64,000 bases of DNA from Erythroxylum novogranatense (lineage: Eukaryota; Streptophyta; Magnoliopsida; Malpighiales; Erythroxylaceae): positions 51,935,414 to 51,999,413 of the forward strand of contig CM057230.1 in assembly GCA_029891385.1 (NCBI GenBank). Direction: 5' to 3'. The position numbers were made by a program, and so were the translations under genes. The notes beneath the pieces were generated by a model, which was not told where the DNA came from, searched no databases, and saw nothing but the letters and a program-made list of their open reading frames with translations. Below are positions 59,540 through 64,000 of the stretch, one piece after another. The first letter of the stretch is position 1. Each line of letters opens with the position of its first letter.

Positions 59540-59858
59540 ATTTGCACTCAATTCTATAAGTGGTTAGTATAAGTCTTCCAAGAAACATTTAAAAAAAGAT
59601 GAAAGAGCTAGATTACTGTAGTTATCTTGTGAGGTGTTCTTGAGTGAGAGAGTTCGAAAATTTTATTATTTATATCCTACTATTTGATTTAGTGGACATT
59701 ATTGTTAGTTTATCCCATGATTTTTACCTCTACATTAGAGGGTTTTTTCCATTAAAATCCTATGTTTATAAATTTTCACTTATCTTTATTATGTGAGTAG
59801 TTTTTTATTTATTGAGTGAAGAGATATATCTTGTGAGTGCTATAACTTGGAGCCCCAG
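59201..59858 (+). repeat. 3' LTR of copia F
   Basis: Diverged partner of the 5' LTR without the MITE. It includes a shorter TA run (about 59505-59537) at the corresponding TATA position. Confidence 0.65.
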
Positions 59859-60079
59859 TAATAACAACATATTAATTTAAACAAATATGGTTATGTTAAA
59901 GATTTTGAAGTAATTACATCTGAGCTAGTTTTATATTTTGTCCCAGTTGTATGGTTATCAAAGTCTCCCAGTAACATTTGTTATTGTTCAATTGACTTCT
60001 AAATTCTAATATGATCCATGTCAGGTTTATGAATGAATACAAAAAAATGATTATGGATGTCTTAATTACAATTTACTTT
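59859..60079. other. short non-coding spacer
   Basis: About 220 AT-rich bases in which I see nothing to annotate. Confidence 0.4.
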
Positions 60080-60600
60080 CTTTTTTTTAAAATGTGAATT
60101 AAATTAAGAGATAAAAGACAATATCAAGGTTTTATAAGCATAACTAGCCCTTCATTTTGATTGGAAAAAAAAATAACTAGAAAAATGTTACATCATGAAT
60201 TAAACTTACAGATACACAAAACAAACAGTAGTTCCATATTGTGATAAGACTGAATTCTATCTACATTTTGTCTCCAAATGTGATAATGTGTAACTTGATT
60301 GCACTAAGTAGTTCTATAAATAACTTTGATGTTACCTCTAATTGCCCTTTGATATTCTCATATTTCTTTCATCCCACAAAGCTTGTACTAGATATGATAA
60401 AGTCATAAAGAAGTATCATTATTTTGCTTTGTTATGTATGTATAAAGTTGAGCACTAAATCGTAATCTGATCCCATTCCTTTGGTGGCTTCTCTAATAAG
60501 CATATTTTTGTAATGTCCTTCCAAAACGACTGAGTATACTAACATTTAAAAAATGAGTGAGTTATTCTTTCTTGCTCTTATCTGCAAAATGAACATCTGT
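60080..60600 (-). pseudogene. 3' end of a minus-strand LINE
   Basis: On the minus strand, frames near 60560-60330 read FWKDITKICLLEKPPKEW and LVQALWDERNMRI. This matches the plant LINE C-terminal region after the zinc-binding motif (where ...IW.ERN.RIF is usual). A T run at 60079-60088 on the plus strand would be its poly(A) tail. The 5' side is cut by the Athila-like LTR at about 60602. Confidence 0.6.
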
Positions 60601-60901
60601 TTGTTATTATTGATGAGTCAAATTATTGTTAGATGATTTTGGGTTGAATTGGAGTTAATTTGGCTTATTTCTATATGGATTATTTGAAGCTTTATTTGGT
60701 CAATTCTCTCACATTTCAACTTTGTTGCTTGATAGGTACAAATGGATAGATTGAGGGGGCATAACTTTTCTTGTGAATGTCGGATTAAGGTAATTCAAGG
60801 ACGTTTGCAAAGAGGACTCTGAGCTCTACAACTTCAGTGAAGACTCTAAGGAGGGATTATGTTGACTGAAGGGTCAAAAGTGCAAAAATTGTGAATAGGA
60901 G

Positions 60902-60995
60902 AATGTTCGTTTAACGGACATTCGTATCTGTTTAACAAACATCACCTGGTAAAATGCAATTCTAGACCCGAGAATGTCCGTTTAACGGACATTGG
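60902..60995 (+). repeat. GTCCGTTTAACGGAC palindromes in the Athila-like LTR
   Basis: One exact 17-base hairpin TGTCCGTTTAACGGACA (60975-60991), one nearly exact (60905-60921) and one decayed copy between them. They lie upstream of the TATA box, so in the promoter part of the LTR. Confidence 0.85.
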
Positions 60996-61059
60996 CAGCC
61001 CAAACACAATATGCTCTCCCTTGTTTAGTCGAAACTAGGTTTCTTTGGACCCAAGACAT

Positions 61060-61067
61060 TATAAATA
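61060..61067 (+). promoter_or_regulatory. TATA box of the Athila-like LTR
   Basis: TATAAATA; predicted RNA start about 61090-61095. Confidence 0.6.
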
Positions 61068-61784
61068 CTCATTTTGAAGACCTAATTAAGGAAGCTGGAC
61101 ACTGAAAACAAGGTTATCATAAAAATGAGGCACAAAATAAGAGGAAGATAAGGAATTTGGAGGATTTCATCAAGGATTGGAAGCAACATTGTCTTATGTT
61201 TCTTCTACCTTCTCTCTCTACTTTTTCTTAAATGTTGAGCATCTTTGTGTGTATGAATTTTGTTACAATGTTCTGGAACTAAACCTCATTTAAGGTGAGG
61301 GATGTAGCCTATTTGGGGGATTGATTTGTATGTTATAGATTGATGAGTGTTAAATGAAAGTTCTTGGGTTATGATTATCTATCTTGAATTTCACTGTTGT
61401 TTCTATGTTTGATCTCCATAGATGCAATCTTAGGAATCATATGATGTACTGAGAGGTGAAATATGGTTTATGCTCTAGGAAGATGAACACCTTAGACTTA
61501 GAGATAGAGGTATCCTAAGCTAGTGTGAGAACTTGTGGTTGCTTGTTCTTCATGGATTTAACTAGTTAGTTTACACATTGAGAGATGGTAATCAACTAGT
61601 TAGATACTCTTATGCTTTGAGAAAAGATATGGGTAAAGTTATGCAACTGTTTTCATAACCTAACATTCAATCAATTTCATAATGTATGAATCAATCTTTT
61701 GAGTTGGTGAACCCCAAGCCCTAGGAAATTGCAGAGATCTCACATTATAAGGTAACTAGGAGCAAAGCTGTTACTCTGAATATA

Positions 61785-62423
61785 GTGGGTTCCAAATCTG
61801 ACATGGCCTACCAAGTTGCTGAGATTAATAAGAGGTTGAACTTGTTAATGAACGACAACAAGTATAGTAGAGATCCTTGTACTCTTTGTGGTAGATTTGG
61901 GCATACAGCAGCGGGTTGTATGAATATTGAGGCAACATTGACAAAGGAAGAGGTGAACTGTGTGAACAATGGTAGACAAGGTCAGAGACTTGATCCTTTC
62001 TCGAACACTTACAATGAAGGTTGAAAGTTTCATCCAAATTTCTCATGGAAAAATCAAGGGGCGATAAAACCAATGGGACCATCGGGGTTCCAAGCACCAT
62101 TGAAATAGTAGTACTCATCCCCTTCATCCTCTGCACCACAACAATTCCCTCGCCTAGGAGAAAAAGGTAGATCGGCTTGAGGATATGTTTTCTCAACTGA
62201 TGAGCAAGATGGATCAGAGTGCCCAAGCTAGCTCTCAAGCAATGAACAGAATGAAGCAGAATATTCAGTCAAATGAAGCAGCTATTAGAAATTTAGAAGT
62301 TCAAATCAGTCAAGTGGAAAAAGAAGTAAGTGAAAGAGGTAAAGGAAAGTTGCCTAGCAATACCCAAGTGAACCTGAAACAAGATTGTATGGCAATTGTT
62401 CTAAGAAGTGGTAAGGTGATAGA
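61785..62423 (+). pseudogene. Athila-like gag, C-terminal remnant
   Basis: Frame 61785-62024 reads CTLCGRFGHTAAGC, a zinc-knuckle-like motif, then RLDPFSNTYNEG. A TGA at 62022-62024 replaces the usual tryptophan, followed by FHPNFSWKNQ. After further stops, frame 62185-62423 reads MFSQLMSKMDQ, IRNLEVQISQVEKE, LPSNTQVN and AIVLRSGK, the conserved gag tail before protease. The N-terminal capsid part is absent. Confidence 0.8.
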
Positions 62424-63347
62424 GTGGTCCCTAAAAAGAAGGAAGCTAAGGATGTTGAAAATGAAAATGAGGGTGAAGGGGAGGAACCAAAAGAAATCAC
62501 ACAAAAGAAAGCATCCTCACCAAGTTCGGACTTTACCTTTGTACCACCCATACCATACCCTCAAAGGGTAAAGAAGAAGAATGATGATTCTAAATTCCAG
62601 AAATTTCTTGACCTTTTTAAGAAAATCCAAATTAATATCCCTCTTGTAGAAGCTCTTGCAGAGATTCCTGCATACACTAAGTTTTTGAAGGAAATAATCT
62701 CCAACAAAAAGAAGTTTGATAACTTTGCTATAGTAGCCTTAACTGAGGAGTGTAGTTCTATTCTACAAAATAAACTACCCCCTAAGTTAAAGGATCCAGG
62801 GAGTTTCACTATACCTTGCCACTTTGGCAAGTCTAATATTTTTCAATGCTTGTGTGACCTAGGTGCAAGCATTAACCTTATTCCCTTGTCTCTATATAAC
62901 AGGTTGGGAATTGGTGAACTCAAACTAACTACAATTTCATTGCAGCTTGCTGATAGATCAGTTCGATATCCTATTGGTATAGTTGAGGATTTACTAGTAA
63001 AAGTTGGTAAGCTTATAATTCCAACTGATTTTGTTGTGTTTGAGATGGAGTTTGACATGCAGGTTCCTATAATTTTAGGAAGACCATTCTTAGCCACCGG
63101 TGGAGCATTGATTGATGTACCAGATGGTATGCTAACTTTGCAGGTAGGTGATGAAAAAGAGGTGTTTAACATTTTTAAGGTTTTAAAGAGTCCCTCTTTT
63201 GATGAAGTCACCTATAGGATAGATGTAATTGATTCTCTTACATTTGAATCTATTCTTGAATTGATGTGTGATGACGCTTTGGAAGCATGCCTAACCTTAG
63301 GAATAGAAAAGAATGAGTTGGATGATGAGTTAGTGGACTATGCTTAG
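62424..63347 (+). pseudogene. Athila-like aspartic protease region
   Basis: A 307-codon frame. The acidic and lysine-rich start (about residues 1-50) leads to FVPPIPYPQR and VKKKNDDSKFQKFLDLFKKI (residues 37-69), then CDLGASINLIPLSLYNRLGI (about 144-163) with the DLGAS active site normal for Athila, and VPIILGRPFLATGGALIDV (about 213-231). It cleaves the element polyprotein in intact relatives. The entry from gag needs a frameshift at about 62422, and the frame stops at 63345-63347. A shifted frame continues from 63340 to 63564. Confidence 0.85.
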
Positions 63348-64000
63348 ATTGCAAGGTAATGGTTCTAGGTATAAACCCCAATTTGAAGAATTGGGTCCTC
63401 CTAAACCTAAATTATTACCCTCCATATTGAGCCCACCGAAACCTAAACTTAAAAAACTTCCAATTCATTTGAGATATGCATTCTTGGGAGAAGCAAATAC
63501 ATATCCAGTTATCACTTCTTCTTCTTTGGACTCCTCTCAAGAGGAGAAGTTGTTAAGATTGTGACGTGAACATAAATTGGCTATGGCTTGGAATATTGCT
63601 GACATAAAGGGGATTAGCCCTTTTATTTGTGCTCACAGGATTCTAATGGAAGAAAACCGCAAACCTAGTGTGGAAAGTCAAAGAAGGCTCAATCCTAACA
63701 TGAAGGAAGTTGTGCGATCTGAGGTACTTAAATTACTTGACGCGGGAATTATCTATCCTATTTTTGATAGCTCTTGGATAAGTCCTGTGCAGGTAGTGCC
63801 CAATAAGGGTGGCATAACTATTATTTTAAATGATAGGAACGAATTAATTTCCACTAGGGTTGTGACAGGGTGGAGGGTGTGTATAGATTACAGAAAATTG
63901 AATGTAGCAACTAGGAAAGATCACTTCCCTCTTCCCTTTATAGATCAAATGTTGGAACTATTAGCGGGGCACGAGTATTACTATTTTTTAGATGGTTATT
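63340..64000 (+). pseudogene. Athila-like reverse transcriptase, N-terminal part, cut by the window edge
   Basis: The frame 63340-63564 reads LPIHLRYAFLGEANTYPVI and SQEEKLLRL, then TGA. The same frame continues REHKLAMAWNIADIKGISPF, RRLNPNMKEVVRSEVLKLLD, WRVCIDYRKLN and KDHFPLPFIDQML to GHEYYYFLDGY at the last base. Catalytic motifs beyond this lie outside the window. One stop lies in the part that can be seen. Confidence 0.88.

Larger units (their letters stand above)
55717..59858 (+). mobile_element. Ty1/copia element F, strongly decayed (Tnt1-like)
   Basis: Two diverged LTR-like sequences (about 55717-56426 and 59201-59858) share blocks such as TTTATTTATTTAATTC, GATAAGTTT, GAGTGAGAGAGTTC and TTTACCTCTA. 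They flank a plus-strand copia polyprotein full of stops. A weak PBS (TGATATCATAACC, 56430-56442) and a polypurine tract (59181-59193) sit in the expected places. No target duplication was found, and the LTR ends are approximate. It is clearly older than copia E. Confidence 0.75.
60602..61740 (+). repeat. 5' LTR (approximate) of the Athila-like element
   Basis: It begins near TGTTATTATTGATGAGTC. It contains palindromes at 60902-60995 and a TATA box TATAAATA at 61060-61067. The right end is not defined because no PBS is visible and no partner LTR lies in the window. Confidence 0.5.
60602..64000 (+). mobile_element. Athila-like Ty3/gypsy element, 5' part (continues past the window)
   Basis: The order is LTR (about 60602-61740), gag C-terminal remnant, protease, and the start of reverse transcriptase to the last base. 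The protease and the region before reverse transcriptase are typical of the Athila lineage (DLGASINLIP, YAFLGE, IADIKGISP). No clear PBS was found, and most of gag is missing between the LTR and 61785, suggesting an internal deletion across the LTR boundary. Confidence 0.8.

Overview
This is nuclear DNA of a plant, most likely a eudicot. It holds one recognisable host gene in 64 kb, and that gene has plant-type GT-AG introns. Nearly everything else is plant retrotransposon or DNA-transposon sequence: Ty3/gypsy chromovirus-like elements, an Athila-like element, several Ty1/copia elements, LINEs, a tRNA-type SINE, a CACTA end and a Mutator-like MITE. No CRISPR array, rRNA gene or true tRNA gene was seen. 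The short tRNA-complementary stretches are primer-binding sites (PBS).

Layout. 1-18907: a CACTA-type element interrupted by a long-LTR gypsy family (family A). The same insertion locus is present twice in tandem. The first copy is a solo LTR (641-4406). The second is a 5'-truncated element (truncated LTR 6153-8980, non-coding interior, full LTR 12668-17026). Both are followed by the same CACTA flank. 18973-20250: remnant of a minus-strand copia element. 21944-26603: the host gene, an alpha-xylosidase 1-like (XYL1-type, GH31) enzyme of 921 residues in three exons on the minus strand, with a signal peptide, both catalytic aspartates and a TATA box. 27181-30553: a SINE, a decayed copia pol on the minus strand, and the 5' part of a LINE.

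30554-51733 is one large nested insertion. Gypsy B (minus strand, target-site duplication TATTT) sits inside the LINE. Copia E (plus strand, target-site duplication ACTCC) sits inside the gypsy B integrase. An LTR of a third gypsy-type family, C (44202-48601), replaces the gypsy B gag region. The LINE resumes at 51739 and ends in poly(A) at about 54220. 55717-59858: a decayed copia element (F) whose 5' LTR carries a MITE. 60080-60600: the 3' end of a minus-strand LINE. From about 60602 to the window edge: an Athila-like gypsy element with LTR, gag remnant, protease and the start of reverse transcriptase.

Only the alpha-xylosidase gene looks functional. It would act in the cell wall, trimming xylose from xyloglucan oligosaccharides. 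All transposon genes carry stops, frameshifts or deletions. The most interesting material is regulatory and structural. Gypsy LTR families A, B and C appear to carry an internal intron (strong donor and acceptor) with a covarying hairpin next to the branch site. Each of five retroelement families carries its own array of short palindromes in the LTR or leader. Hairpins in the family A LTR change in both arms together. One copia LTR contains a clean inverted block typical of template switching. All of this was read by eye, without alignment or database searches.
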